Positions 1-7,858 are shown, counted from the first letter of the stretch. The stretch: DNA of 16,423 nucleotides from an uncultured archaeon (GCA_938082915.1 CALKCG010000197.1:1-16423); one strand, 5' to 3'. Translations and numbers: made by a program. Notes: a model not told the origin generated them from the letters alone.

Positions 1-37
1 ATTTCAAATGATGATTTTAAACTACGGGGTGGGTGAA

Positions 38-319
38 GTGCCTAAGCCCGGATTCACTTTTTTAGTCGTCTCTGAAGCCCTTAAAAAGAAGCTGGAGCTT
101 ATCGCTAAAGCTGAAGGCTACCGTTCTGTAAACCAGCTCCTTGAGTCATGGCTTAGGGTTAACCCCGGGGTATACCCCACTTTTAGAGGAGGGGGAAGGT
201 CTTTTCAAGTTGATGGGGAAAGTATGGTGAAAGTGGACCGGGCGGGATTTGAACCCGCGACCACCCGGGTGCGAGCCAGGTATTCATACCAGGCTGAACT
301 ACCGGCCCACAAAATTTAG
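38..319 (+). CDS. Putative SSV-type integrase N-terminal fragment, int(N), overlapping tRNA-Ala
   Basis: The first half is a ribbon-helix-helix-like domain: it opens MPKPGF, then a beta strand (FTFLVV) and two helices ending near LLESWL. After a short linker (VNPGVYPT) the frame runs into the antisense strand of the tRNA-Ala gene, giving the typical string AGFEPATTR, and stops 11 nt beyond the tRNA 5' end. SSV1-type archaeal integrases carry the same layout, an N-terminal domain followed by a GFEP-type string encoded by attP, and integration splits the gene so that int(N) abuts the intact tRNA. I infer an int(N) scar with the element, or what is left of it, to the left. GTG 38 is chosen because GGGTG lies just upstream and because MPKPGF starts are familiar in archaeal small RHH/integrase N-termini; ATG 8 is an alternative. 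Residues after about 70 are tRNA antisense and probably not functional. It could instead be a stand-alone RHH protein. Confidence 0.5.
   Translation: MPKPGFTFLVVSEALKKKLELIAKAEGYRSVNQLLESWLRVNPGVYPTFRGGGRSFQVDGESMVKVDRAGFEPATTRVRARYSYQAELPAHKI
234..308 (-). tRNA. tRNA-Ala (anticodon CGC)
   Basis: A full 75-nt cloverleaf folds on the minus strand. The acceptor stem is GGGCCGG with CCGGTCC and contains the G3:U70 wobble, the identity element of alanine tRNAs; the discriminator is A. The D stem is GTTC/GAAT, the anticodon stem CCTGG/CCGGG with loop CTCGCAC (anticodon CGC, reading GCG), and the T arm GCGGG-TTCAAAT-CCCGC. There is no intron and no encoded CCA, as is common in archaea. The 3' end faces left, where a split integrase-like ORF enters the gene, so this tRNA is a candidate attachment site. 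Confidence 0.95.
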
Positions 320-334
320 TTAGAATAGGTGACT

Positions 335-348
335 GATAAAAATTTATC
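335..348 (-). promoter_or_regulatory. TATA box for tRNA-Ala
   Basis: The A/T block GATAAAAATTTATC is itself a palindrome centred about 33 nt upstream of the mature tRNA 5' end. That is the right place for an archaeal TATA element if transcription starts a few bases before the tRNA. Confidence 0.5.
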
Positions 349-548
349 CTTATAGTAAGCTAAAACCCATATAGGTCCAGTCTCCTCTTAAATGGTGGAG
401 ATGCATTAAACGAAATTTTAACGTTAGATATAAGCAAGCTGGTCATAAATGATGAGATGTGTGAAGCGAAATATGAAGGATAAAAAATAAATATCTGTAT
501 GATTAATGTCAATGCAGTGAAGAAATGAGTACGGTTCAATGAGAACAA

Positions 549-1143
549 TTGAGCGGAGAGGAGGTTGCGAAGAAAGCGTCAGCTGCAATGGCGAGAATAG
601 CTCTCTACGTAGTGCTTTACGTTATTGTTGCTGCAATTGTTCAATGGATTTTCACCAGCTTTTTGCTACCGTTTATAGATTATTATTGTATACGTACAGA
701 TACTGCTTGCCGTAGCTTTTGGATACTTGATTGTTAGCGGTGTTGCTGTTTTCTTCTACTGGTCTATGAGAGTGAAATATGATTATGCTACGGCGGCTGC
801 GATTAGAAACGTTGTTAGGATTATAGGTATCGGCGCTCTAGTTGCAACTATAGCTGGTGGTGTAGCTAGCGGTGTTGCAGGCGTCGCCTTGGGAGGCTTC
901 ATAGGCATGGTCATAGGCTTTGCCTGTCAGCAAGTATTGGGGCAGGCTATTGCGGGGTTATTTCTATTGATAGCAAGACCGTTTAGAATCGGTGATGAAG
1001 TCGGTTTAGCTGAAGAAGATGGCGTCGTGAATGATGTTGCAACATTATTTACAACCGTTGTGAAGGCTGACGGTTCAAAAGTATTGATACCGAATAATGT
1101 CATTATAGGAAGCAAGATATACTTAAAGTCGAAAAGCAAATAA
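549..1143 (+). pseudogene. Small MscS-family mechanosensitive channel, one frameshift
   Basis: Two frames together encode one short MscS-like channel of about 198 residues. The first part (TTG 549, MSGEEVAKKASAAM...) has one TM helix; the second continues in the next frame with TM segments from about 690. It then has the Gly/Ala-rich pore-lining helix (GVASGVAGVALGGFIGMVIG) and the MscS beta domain, recognisable by ARPFRIGDEV and ADGSKVLIPNNVI. The frame change is +1 and falls around 676-690, in the repetitive stretch ATTATTATTGTA; in the second frame there is a TAG at 676, so translation cannot simply start earlier. The protein ends after the beta domain without the large C-terminal alpha/beta domain of E. 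coli MscS, which is usual for short archaeal members. It is a membrane tension-gated channel if the frame is restored. Either a real inactivation or a one-base error. Confidence 0.7.
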
Positions 1144-1169
1144 TTTATATAGTATAAAACCATAAACAA

Positions 1170-1187
1170 TTTTTCCTTTTCTTTTCC
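1170..1187 (+). terminator. Pyrimidine-tract terminator after the MscS gene
   Basis: Three runs of T (TTTTT, TTTT, TTTT) separated by single or double C begin 27 nt after the stop codon. Archaeal RNA polymerase terminates at T-rich tracts without a hairpin, and no stem is seen here. Confidence 0.45.
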
Positions 1188-1291
1188 AGACTAGTGGAGG
1201 AGGGACAACAGATTTGATGGATGGAGTTTCAACCTTACACGTGGGTTTTCTTACTCGTAGCTGATGGTGTAAAAGTTATCTATTGGAAATG

Positions 1292-1300
1292 TATTTATAG
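1292..1300 (+). promoter_or_regulatory. TATA box of the membrane methyltransferase gene
   Basis: TATTTATAG is centred 12 nt before ATG 1308 but 30 nt before ATG 1326. Archaeal TATA boxes sit about 25 nt before the transcription start, so this argues for a near-leaderless message starting at the second ATG. Confidence 0.5.
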
Positions 1301-1325
1301 TTTCTAAATGCCTTTTTCTCCTCCG

Positions 1326-2195
1326 ATGCTGTTGACGTCTAGAAGATACGAATTCACCATCGTAATTACAGTTGTAGCCTTCCTGATGTGTATCTGGGCG
1401 TCTAGGTTTGGATTTAGCCTACCGCCATTAGAAGCATACATGGTGTTTTTCAGAGAAGATGCTTGGCTTTTAGTGTCCCTAGGGCTTATCGCTACGGTAT
1501 CTGCTCTTTTCCCACTCTTCTTAGAGTTTAAGCTTTCAAAGTCGGTTGTCTTCATAGGATGGGTTTTCTACTTCCCAGTGCTCTTCAATACTTTGATACC
1601 TATGTTCATCCTCTTCTTCTCGGTTGTAGGTGTTTTCTATACTCCTTGGCTGATACTGGTGGAGCTAGATTCTGCCAATAGGATAATCAACGGTATCATA
1701 CGTCTTCCAGATGAAAATATGCATTTGACCATAGACATGTTGGGTTACATACTTATCGCCATAGGTTTAATCGTTTACAGTTTGAGCTTATACCAGTTGC
1801 TATCGCATGCTAAGAGGGGGCGGACATTGCTGACTGAAGGGTTATACGGTATTGTAAGGCATCCGCAGTATTTTGGCATATTCCTGTGGACACTTGGCTT
1901 TTCGATTTCAGGGTGGCGGCTTATAAACTACTTAATGTGGCTCACGCTATGCTATTCATACTTACTTCTAGCTGAATACGAGGAGGTTGAATTAGAAAAG
2001 TCCTTCGGTCAAGAGTATTCACAATACAGGGGCGAAGTACCGTTTATAATACCATTTCTAAAATTAAGGATGTGGCTCTTTTTAAGAGCAACTTCCAGTA
2101 GGAAAATGAGGCTTCTAGTCTTCACGTTAATATACATACTATCCCTAGTAGCTTGCTACTACATTTTAGACCCCTTTATCGTAATGTACCGATAA
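1326..2195 (+). CDS. ICMT/PEMT-type membrane methyltransferase
   Basis: A polytopic membrane protein of 289 residues (295 if ATG 1308 is used). Several hydrophobic segments lead to the signature of the isoprenylcysteine carboxyl methyltransferase / phospholipid methyltransferase fold, TEGLYGIVRHPQYFG (RHP with H near residue 179). Two more membrane segments follow, then a conserved acidic tail, EYEEVELEKSFGQEY. In the family the RHPxY and EExxLxxxFGxEY elements bind S-adenosylmethionine at the membrane face. The substrate cannot be read from the sequence; a lipid or membrane-protein cysteine/amine is likely. An extra C-terminal TM helix (LLVFTLIYILSLVACYYIL) follows the domain. ATG 1326 is preferred because of the TATA spacing. 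It stands alone between two other membrane-protein genes with their own promoters. Confidence 0.8.
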   Translation: MLLTSRRYEFTIVITVVAFLMCIWASRFGFSLPPLEAYMVFFREDAWLLVSLGLIATVSALFPLFLEFKLSKSVVFIGWVFYFPVLFNTLIPMFILFFSVVGVFYTPWLILVELDSANRIINGIIRLPDENMHLTIDMLGYILIAIGLIVYSLSLYQLLSHAKRGRTLLTEGLYGIVRHPQYFGIFLWTLGFSISGWRLINYLMWLTLCYSYLLLAEYEEVELEKSFGQEYSQYRGEVPFIIPFLKLRMWLFLRATSSRKMRLLVFTLIYILSLVACYYILDPFIVMYR

Positions 2196-2327
2196 CCGCA
2201 TTCAATCATTAGAGGTGCTGAACCAATGTAGCCTTTAAAAAGGAGCCATGATATTTGGATTCCCCTGTTACACTATGCTGAAACTGCTGTTCAAGAAAGG
2301 AGAAATATTTAGCTGGAATAGGTAAGC

Positions 2328-2334
2328 TTTATAT
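2328..2334 (+). promoter_or_regulatory. TATA box of the small membrane-protein gene
   Basis: TTTATAT is centred 21 nt before ATG 2352 and 27 nt before ATG 2358. A leaderless message would therefore begin at or near the second ATG. Confidence 0.45.
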
Positions 2335-2351
2335 CGTTCTATTTCCTGTTT

Positions 2352-2633
2352 ATGCATATGTCGAGGAACACTTTAGCAGTATTCTTCTCAGTCTTATGGA
2401 GCATCCTCTTAATCTTAGCTTTAACTTGGAGTACTGAGTATACTTGGCCTGACTATGTTCACGTGAACTATGGCTACCCGTTAGTTTGGGGAGTACATGT
2501 ACTGAATACTCTACATGGGCCTGTAGACATATGGAGCATCAACCTTACAGCTCTCTACGTGGATTTAGCAGTATGGCTTGGTATGATGATTGTTTGTCTA
2601 TTTCTGATCCTCCATACTAAAACACGAAAGTAG
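2352..2633 (+). CDS. Small two-TM membrane protein, unknown function
   Basis: 93 residues. TM helix 1 spans about 6-26 (TLAVFFSVLWSILLILALTW). A roughly 40-residue extracytoplasmic loop rich in Trp, Tyr and His follows (TWPDYVHVNYGYPLVWGVHV). TM helix 2 spans about 68-88, then a basic tail HTKTRK. The loop pattern looks conserved-protein-like rather than random, and I believe similar small proteins occur in uncultured Thermoproteota, but I cannot name a family. By the positive-inside rule both ends face the cytoplasm. ATG 2358 is a plausible alternative start from the promoter spacing. Confidence 0.65.
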   Translation: MHMSRNTLAVFFSVLWSILLILALTWSTEYTWPDYVHVNYGYPLVWGVHVLNTLHGPVDIWSINLTALYVDLAVWLGMMIVCLFLILHTKTRK

Positions 2634-2719
2634 AACTTTCAAAAAAGGCTAAATCCAAACCATCTTTTCTAGGAGTGGTAATTGTTAAAACTCGGTTTGA
2701 TGAATAGTCTTTAAGGGGG

Positions 2720-4684
2720 ATGTTCTTAAAAGCTAAGAACGTGCTGATTTTAATACTGGTGGTTACTATAGGCTGTATTGCTGGCTATGTAGGCTTAGTT
2801 AAGCTTCAAACTAGGGTGGAAAAGCCTTTTTTGGTTTGGTCTGCCAAGCCTCTCGAGAGAATCTATAAGGATACAGTTCCAAAGGAATCGTACGTAAACA
2901 GACGCATTGAAATCAGCTGCGCCAGAAACGAGTATGAAGGCTGTATGTTCGGTGTTTATGCAAACGTAGACGTCCATAATCTTAAGCTTAAAGCATCAGA
3001 TTTAACGTGTGAGAACTATAGCATACCGAAGCAGAACGTTCAGCTGTATTTCGTAGGATCTATCCCAGTTTCAAAGAATACTCCCAATACACCGACTGAA
3101 GAGCTTGAGAGAGTAGCTCCTTTTTACGCACCCGATCCTCTGCTTGATGTAGAAACTGTAAACGTTAAGAGCGGTGAAACACAACCGTGTTACTTTCTAG
3201 TGTATGCGCCTAAGGATGCTGAGCCTGGAAATTACATGGGCAGAATCACGATTTCATCCGACGAAGGGGAGGCTTTCCTAGAGGTTGTTTTACACGTTTA
3301 CCCTATAGCGTTGCCAGACCGTAGAAGTCTCTACGTGACAAACTGGTTTTCACTGGATAATATAGCTTCATTCTACGGTGTTGAATTGTGGTCTGAGGAT
3401 TTCTGGGAGGTTTTTGAGAAGTGGATAGCGTTTATGGCTGAGCACAGGCAGAACGTTTTCTGGATACCTATAGATACGGTTAAAGTACTTGCGGATAATG
3501 ATGGTTATAGATTTGACTTCTCAATTTTCGACAGGTATGTTGAGCTCCTGCTCAAGTATAAGGCGGATAGAATAGAGATAACTCATGTAGCCCACTTTAA
3601 GACTTGGGGAGCTAGGGAGCTGCTCTTCAGAGAGTTTGACATAACATATCCTGGTGATGTTGTGAAACGTGAGAGTGGGGAGAAAGTTCTCCCCTTATTG
3701 CTTCCAGCCCTTGAGAAGCATTTAGAGGAGAAAGGTTGGCTTAACATGGCTATGATACATATAGCCGATGAACCCACTGAAAATGGTCTTGAAAACTGGA
3801 TAAAGACTTCTGAGCTCGTCCACAAATACGCACCCAGGATTAAGAGGATAGATGCTATTGAAGCCTACGGCTTCAACGGATTTTTAGAGGTTTGGATTCC
3901 AACGCTGCATCACTTCAACGATTGGATGGATGAGTACGTTAAAGCGATGAATGAGTATGAAGTTTGGTTTTACACCTGTTGTAGTCCTACAGGTAGATAC
4001 CCAAATAGATTCCTCGACTTCTCCCTACTTAAAACCAGAATACTCCACTGGTTAAACTACGCTTATTCCCTTAAAGGGTATTTACACTGGGGCTTCAACT
4101 GGTGGGGTAGAGACCCGTTTGGCGAGTTGAATCCAAACCTACCACCGGGGGATACACACATAGCCTACCCTGGGAGGAATGGTCCTCTATCCAGTTTGAG
4201 GCTTGAAGCCATGAGGGATGGGCTTGAAGACTACGAGTATCTAAAGCTTCTAGAAGAAGAGATTTTAAAGGTTAAGGAGGCGTTGGGAGGAAGGGCTCTA
4301 AAAGAGCCTTTTGAAAAGAGGGCTTTAGAGATATGTATGCGTATAATACCTACTATAACGGGATACGTTAGAAACCCCGATATTCTAATGGAGGTTAGAC
4401 GTATAGTAGTGGAGAACATTTTAGAGGTTAAGAGTAGGCCTTTAGCTTTGATTTTAACGAAACCTCCTGAGTGGAAGACCATTATAAGCGGTCCAATTAT
4501 GGTGATAGTTAAAGGTGTATGTGAAAACGGATCTTACGTTGAAGTTAATGGTAAACCTGTTGAAGTGCGCGACGGATACTTTTCAACATACACACATCCT
4601 ACGCATAATGGGGAAATAGTGGTTAAAATCGTGAAGGATGGTTTCGAGAAGATGATTAAACGTAGGTTTAACATAGTTTCTTAA
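2720..4684 (+). CDS. Exported GH123/DUF4091-like glycoside hydrolase
   Basis: 654 residues, intact. Residues 1-27 form a signal anchor (NVLILILVVTIGCIAGYVGL). Residues about 35-195 are a beta-sandwich N-domain of the type found in front of GH123 enzymes (RNEYEGCMFGVYANV ... PGNYMGRITI). Residues about 200-530 are the TIM-barrel DUF4091 region, with AMIHIADEPTENG carrying the adjacent Asp350-Glu351 pair. In GH123 beta-N-acetylgalactosaminidases an adjacent Asp-Glu pair is catalytic (substrate-assisted mechanism, Glu as acid/base). LKGYLHWGFNWWGRDPF and LRLEAMRDGLEDYEYLKLL are characteristic DUF4091 barrel-end motifs. Residues about 585-654 form a small beta domain (EVNGKPVEVRDGYF). The likely role is trimming GalNAc-type or related glycans outside the cell. 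The start is supported by AAGGGGG directly before ATG. The PHP gene follows 77 nt downstream with its own TATA box. Substrate uncertain. Confidence 0.8.
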   Translation: MFLKAKNVLILILVVTIGCIAGYVGLVKLQTRVEKPFLVWSAKPLERIYKDTVPKESYVNRRIEISCARNEYEGCMFGVYANVDVHNLKLKASDLTCENYSIPKQNVQLYFVGSIPVSKNTPNTPTEELERVAPFYAPDPLLDVETVNVKSGETQPCYFLVYAPKDAEPGNYMGRITISSDEGEAFLEVVLHVYPIALPDRRSLYVTNWFSLDNIASFYGVELWSEDFWEVFEKWIAFMAEHRQNVFWIPIDTVKVLADNDGYRFDFSIFDRYVELLLKYKADRIEITHVAHFKTWGARELLFREFDITYPGDVVKRESGEKVLPLLLPALEKHLEEKGWLNMAMIHIADEPTENGLENWIKTSELVHKYAPRIKRIDAIEAYGFNGFLEVWIPTLHHFNDWMDEYVKAMNEYEVWFYTCCSPTGRYPNRFLDFSLLKTRILHWLNYAYSLKGYLHWGFNWWGRDPFGELNPNLPPGDTHIAYPGRNGPLSSLRLEAMRDGLEDYEYLKLLEEEILKVKEALGGRALKEPFEKRALEICMRIIPTITGYVRNPDILMEVRRIVVENILEVKSRPLALILTKPPEWKTIISGPIMVIVKGVCENGSYVEVNGKPVEVRDGYFSTYTHPTHNGEIVVKIVKDGFEKMIKRRFNIVS

Positions 4685-4725
4685 TATGTCCATCCAATGT
4701 TTTTGAGTTTCACAGCGGAACCGTT

Positions 4726-4736
4726 AAATATTTAAC
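4726..4736 (+). promoter_or_regulatory. TATA box of the PHP gene
   Basis: TTAAATATTTAA-type sequence centred about 31 nt before ATG 4762, consistent with a short-leader or leaderless transcript separate from the upstream hydrolase. Confidence 0.5.
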
Positions 4737-4761
4737 TTCTAAATACCCTTAGAGGGTTTTC

Positions 4762-5778
4762 ATGGAGTTTTCTAGTAGAAGTGGATTATGGATTAAAGGC
4801 AACTTGCATACGCATTCAATGAACTCCGACGGTAGGCTTACGGCTGAGCAAGTGGTAGAGCTATACTATGTAAACGGTTACGGCCTCTTATCCATAACTG
4901 ACCATGAGAAGTTGACTAAGTTTTCAACAGATAAGCTCGTATTAGTGCCTGGCTTTGAGACGAGTGTTAAAGGCACCCGTTTAAACTACGACTATCACGT
5001 AGTCCTCCTCAACGTCGAAGACGTAGATCATGTTCAGAAGCTTAGAAACTCTATAGAAGAGCTTCTAGATTTTACGTTTGAAAGCGGTGGTTTAGCCTTC
5101 ATAGCCCACCCATACTGGTCAAGTCTAACGGTGGAAGACCTCATAAGCTTGGAACACTACTTAGGCGTCGAAGTCTACAATACTGGTTGCGATGTTGAAT
5201 GCGCTAAGGGTTTTTCAATGATTCACTGGGATGGCGTCTTAGTGACTGGTAAGCCTATATACGGTTTAGCCGTTGACGATGCGCATCGGTATTTAACGCC
5301 TCCCATAGATGCCCTCGGCGGTTGGATCTGGGTTAAAACGGAGATGCCTTCTGTTGAAAGCATACTCTACAGTTTGGAGAAGGGCTTATTCTACTCTTCA
5401 ATGGGACCTACGGTTGAGGAATTCTCCTACAAGTCTGACGTAATCGAGGCGCGGTTCACACCTGTACGTAGAATCGACGTGGTCTCTGAGAACGGCGTAG
5501 GCTTATCTATATCGCTGGACACCTATGAATTCTTCAGAAAGCTTTTCTCTACGAGTGAGGGTAGGAGGATGATGGAAGGCTTTGAAGCTGAATTTAACGT
5601 TGAAAACGGTGTTGAAAACGCTTATTTAAACACTGGTAGGTTCAAACTGAGTCTGAGGAAGGCTGAAGATGGTTTAACGGCTTTAAACCTTGAAAAATAC
5701 AGTTTAAAAAAGTACTTCAGAATAGAATTGACTGATTCAAAGGGCAGAAAAGCCTGGTTGAATCCAATAATGGTTTAA
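4762..5778 (+). CDS. PHP-domain metal-dependent phosphoesterase
   Basis: 338 residues. All PHP metal-binding motifs are present: HTH at 16-18 with Asp23 (GNLHTHSMNSDG), Asp47-His48 (SITDHE), Glu66 (VPGFE), His79, His116 (AFIAHPYW), and Asp173/His175 (AVDDAH). PHP enzymes use two or three metal ions to hydrolyse phosphoesters. This stand-alone form without a polymerase or wHTH domain resembles the PHP proteins acting on small phosphates or nucleic-acid ends. The C-terminal ~100 residues (from about 235) form a beta-rich region seen in some archaeal PHP proteins. No signal peptide, so cytoplasmic. It sits behind an exported glycosidase; a shared role in sugar-phosphate or glycan turnover is only an inference. 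Substrate unknown. Confidence 0.85.
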   Translation: MEFSSRSGLWIKGNLHTHSMNSDGRLTAEQVVELYYVNGYGLLSITDHEKLTKFSTDKLVLVPGFETSVKGTRLNYDYHVVLLNVEDVDHVQKLRNSIEELLDFTFESGGLAFIAHPYWSSLTVEDLISLEHYLGVEVYNTGCDVECAKGFSMIHWDGVLVTGKPIYGLAVDDAHRYLTPPIDALGGWIWVKTEMPSVESILYSLEKGLFYSSMGPTVEEFSYKSDVIEARFTPVRRIDVVSENGVGLSISLDTYEFFRKLFSTSEGRRMMEGFEAEFNVENGVENAYLNTGRFKLSLRKAEDGLTALNLEKYSLKKYFRIELTDSKGRKAWLNPIMV

Positions 5779-5972
5779 TGGCGATGCCTGTTTGTTGAGC
5801 ATACTCCCTCCTACAATTTCTACTTCGACTTGTCCATACAATTCAGGGGAAAATCAATTATGCTTTAAAGTTTTAAAAAAGTTAGAAGTTATCTGAATTT
5901 TTAGGAAATGTTTAAATTTCTGAGAGAATTGACGTGGTCATCTCCTCGGAGGTTTAAACGTTAGAGAATACC

Positions 5973-7008
5973 ATGGAAAAGATTAAGAAACATAGAGAGG
6001 TCATTTAGCTTACTTTAGATTTAGAATCGGGCCAAACCGTTTCTAGAGTTGGTTTATGGGAGAGAGGCGCATACGTCTATGGTTGCAAATTTAAAGTTGG
6101 ATGTATAGGAGGCGTGTGGACTAAGGAAGAGTATAGAGGGAGGGGATATGCCACTAGGCTTCTAGAATCCGCGATTAAACAGGCTTGGAAAAATGGATGC
6201 GATATTCTCCTGGTATCTGGAGACCGTGGACTATACAGACGGCTTAACTGTGTCGCCGTAGCACCATATTACTTGTTCAAAATATCTAGAGCAGACGTTG
6301 AAAATTTCCCTGAGGAATAGTGGAGACTAAAGAATATTGTGATGGAGACCTATTAGATTTGGTTAAAATTTACCAGATGGAGCCAGTTCGGTATCATAGA
6401 ACAATCGAACACTTTGAAAACAATATAGATAAGAGATATTGGTGACCCCTCTGGCCAAACTGGTTCTACGTGAAACCGAACACCTATATACTCCGTTGCG
6501 AATCTCAGAGTTTAGCCTACGTAGTGGTTCAACCGTCTACTCAAGAAGGTTCAAGAGGGAAGACAGCAGCCCTATGTGAGTATGCGTGGTCTAGAAGTGC
6601 TATAGTCGAAGCAATACCATGGATTTTCCAGAAATATGGTATTGAAAAGCTTCTAATATGGGTTTCCCCCTTCGATTTAGGATTCAAATATCTGCTTAAG
6701 AAGATGGGGCTTAAGCCGGAAGTTAAAGACCTCACCGGGCATACGATTAGAATGGTGGATTTTCAGAGGCTTTGCAGAAGACTGCAACCTTACTTTGAAG
6801 TGCATCTGAGGTCTAGAAATTTGGAGCTTTTAAACTTCAAGCAGGAGAAGACGTTTTTGCTGTAGAGCTTCAAGGTCAGCGTTTTCAATTTGACAGTAAG
6901 ATGATAGTACGTCTAGTCTTCGGTTCTGTCGAAGAGCCTTTTAAAACACCTGAAAATGGGGAGCTGGCTACAATATTGGAAAAGGTCTTTCCAATCCCAT
7001 TTCCATGA
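5973..7008 (+). pseudogene. Eis-like GNAT N-acetyltransferase with SCP2-like tail, degraded
   Basis: One GNAT gene is spread over three frames. After a TAG at 6006 the frame runs through WERGAYVYGCKFKVGCIGGV and the acetyl-CoA loop EYRGRGYATRLL, ending at TAG 6318. The next frame carries DLLDLVKIYQMEPVRYHRTI and ends at TGA 6443. A third frame (6446-6865) carries PLWPNWFYVKPNTYILR through a second GNAT-like half. A fourth switch (6841-7008) gives the beta-rich end FAVELQGQRFQFDSKMIV. Two GNAT-like halves followed by a sterol-carrier-like tail are the Eis architecture. The first ~50 residues of the N-terminal GNAT appear to be missing. A perfect GGAGGT at 5948-5953 has no good start codon at the right spacing, another sign of decay. 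One nonsense codon plus three frame changes make a working product unlikely. Confidence 0.75.
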
Positions 7009-7093
7009 CCTGGCTTAGAAGCTTTTTAGAAGTTAACTTCATGGTTGCTAGTCCTGTGCTCCGATTCTACGGCTGTTTTTCTCCTTTTCAGCA

Positions 7094-7105
7094 ATTTTAA
7101 TATAG
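7094..7105 (+). promoter_or_regulatory. TATA box of vapBC
   Basis: ATTTTAATATAG centred 29 nt before TTG 7128. This makes a leaderless message starting at TTG 7128 or GTG 7131 likely. Confidence 0.5.
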
Positions 7106-7127
7106 TGGTCTCTATTGAGATTACTAT

Positions 7128-7376
7128 TTGGTGAGTCTTTTGAGTAGGCTTGTTAATGTATCTGTCAAAGTCCCTGAAGAAGTAAGGAGGTTGATGAAAA
7201 AAGTTAATGTGAATTGGAGTGAATATCTTAGGCAGGTCATTGAGGCGAAGATTAGAGAGGAGATTGCTAGGGAAGCTGCTGAAAAATTGGATGAGATCCG
7301 TAGAAGATCTGGTAAAGTATCTACGGAGGAGATTGTGAAGTGGATAAGAGAGGACAGGGAGAAAAGCTTAGAATAG
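7128..7376 (+). CDS. vapB: VapB-type ribbon-helix-helix antitoxin
   Basis: 82 residues. A short beta strand (VNVSVKVPEEVRRLM) is followed by the RHH helices (NWSEYLRQVIEAKIREEIARE). An extended charged tail, with EKLDEIRRRSGKVSTEEIV and a WI.EDREK end, is the part that usually wraps round the PIN toxin. This is a common archaeal VapB layout. It overlaps the following PIN gene by 37 nt, as expected for a co-translated toxin-antitoxin pair. The start is TTG 7128 (or GTG 7131), placed 29 nt behind a TATA box. RHH dimers normally repress their own promoter, so autoregulation at the 7094-7130 region is expected. Confidence 0.85.
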   Translation: MVSLLSRLVNVSVKVPEEVRRLMKKVNVNWSEYLRQVIEAKIREEIAREAAEKLDEIRRRSGKVSTEEIVKWIREDREKSLE

Positions 7377-7807
7377 TTATAGATGCTAGCGTAGTGGCTA
7401 AATGGATCATTCCAGGGGAACCTTGGGAAGAACAGGCTAGGATCCTCAGAGATACGGTAGTGTCCGGTGGTGTAGAAGCTTATGTTCCGACACTCCTCCT
7501 ATATGAGGTAGCATCAGTTATTTTGAGAGCGTTTTCTAGAGGTGTTTTAAAACTTTCTGATTGTATGGAGGCGCTAAAAGCACTTAAATATATAGGCTTT
7601 AACATTCAAGCCGTTGAATGGGAGGATTTAGTAGAAATCTTAAACATAGCTACTGCGGCAAAGTTAACCGTATATGATTCAACGTACATATACCTCGCAA
7701 AGAAGATGAATGCACAATTAATCACAGCCGATCGTCAATTGAAAAGGAGTTGTGAGAATATAACTAAAGTGGTTCTTCTTGAAGAATTGAACGGGCTGTC
7801 GATTTGA
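7340..7807 (+). CDS. vapC: VapC-type PIN-domain ribonuclease toxin
   Basis: 155 residues from GTG 7340. All four PIN acidic residues are in place: Asp15 (VIDASV), Glu56 (LLLYEVASV), Asp113 (TVYDSTYIYLA) and Asp131 (LITADRQL). VapC toxins are Mg-dependent endoribonucleases, often of tRNA or rRNA. The length is slightly above the usual 130-140 because the GTG start lies inside vapB; no other start codon exists between it and the first Asp, so a long overlap seems real. The gene is intact, unlike several of its neighbours, which would be expected if the pair is under addiction-type maintenance. Confidence 0.88.
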   Translation: MDKRGQGEKLRIVIDASVVAKWIIPGEPWEEQARILRDTVVSGGVEAYVPTLLLYEVASVILRAFSRGVLKLSDCMEALKALKYIGFNIQAVEWEDLVEILNIATAAKLTVYDSTYIYLAKKMNAQLITADRQLKRSCENITKVVLLEELNGLSI

Positions 7808-7820
7808 TTCGAATTGTCCT

Positions 7821-7832
7821 CTTTAACTAAAG
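7821..7832. repeat. Palindrome CTTTAACTAAAG
   Basis: Perfect 5-bp arms (CTTTA/TAAAG) around AC, 14 nt after the vapC stop. It shares the 9-mer TAACTAAAG with the longer palindrome 9 nt downstream, so the two form a tandem pair of related sites. Confidence 0.5.
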
Positions 7833-7840
7833 TCTTCCGT

Positions 7841-7858
7841 ATCTAACTAAAGTTAGAT
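7841..7858. repeat. 18-bp palindrome between vapC and nikR
   Basis: ATCTAACTAAAGTTAGAT has 8-bp perfect arms around AA. It is 34 nt after vapC and about 150 nt before nikR. It may be an operator or, as RNA, a short hairpin with loop TAAA. No T tract follows, so a terminator role is less likely. Confidence 0.55.

Noticed and set aside
385..483. Plus-strand frame reading LNGGDALNEILTLDISKLVI with protein-like codons before the MscS gene.
   Set aside because: No start codon and a stop shortly upstream; about 30 residues are not enough to call a remnant.
2248..2325. A 25-codon ORF with a good AGGAG in front of ATG 2248, ahead of the small membrane-protein gene.
   Set aside because: Too short to support by composition, and the following gene has its own TATA box placed for a leaderless start inside or behind this ORF.
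5973..6320. TAG at 6006 as pyrrolysine recoding.
   Set aside because: The same gene also has frameshifts and a TGA, and neighbouring broken genes carry all three stop types, so decay is the simpler account.
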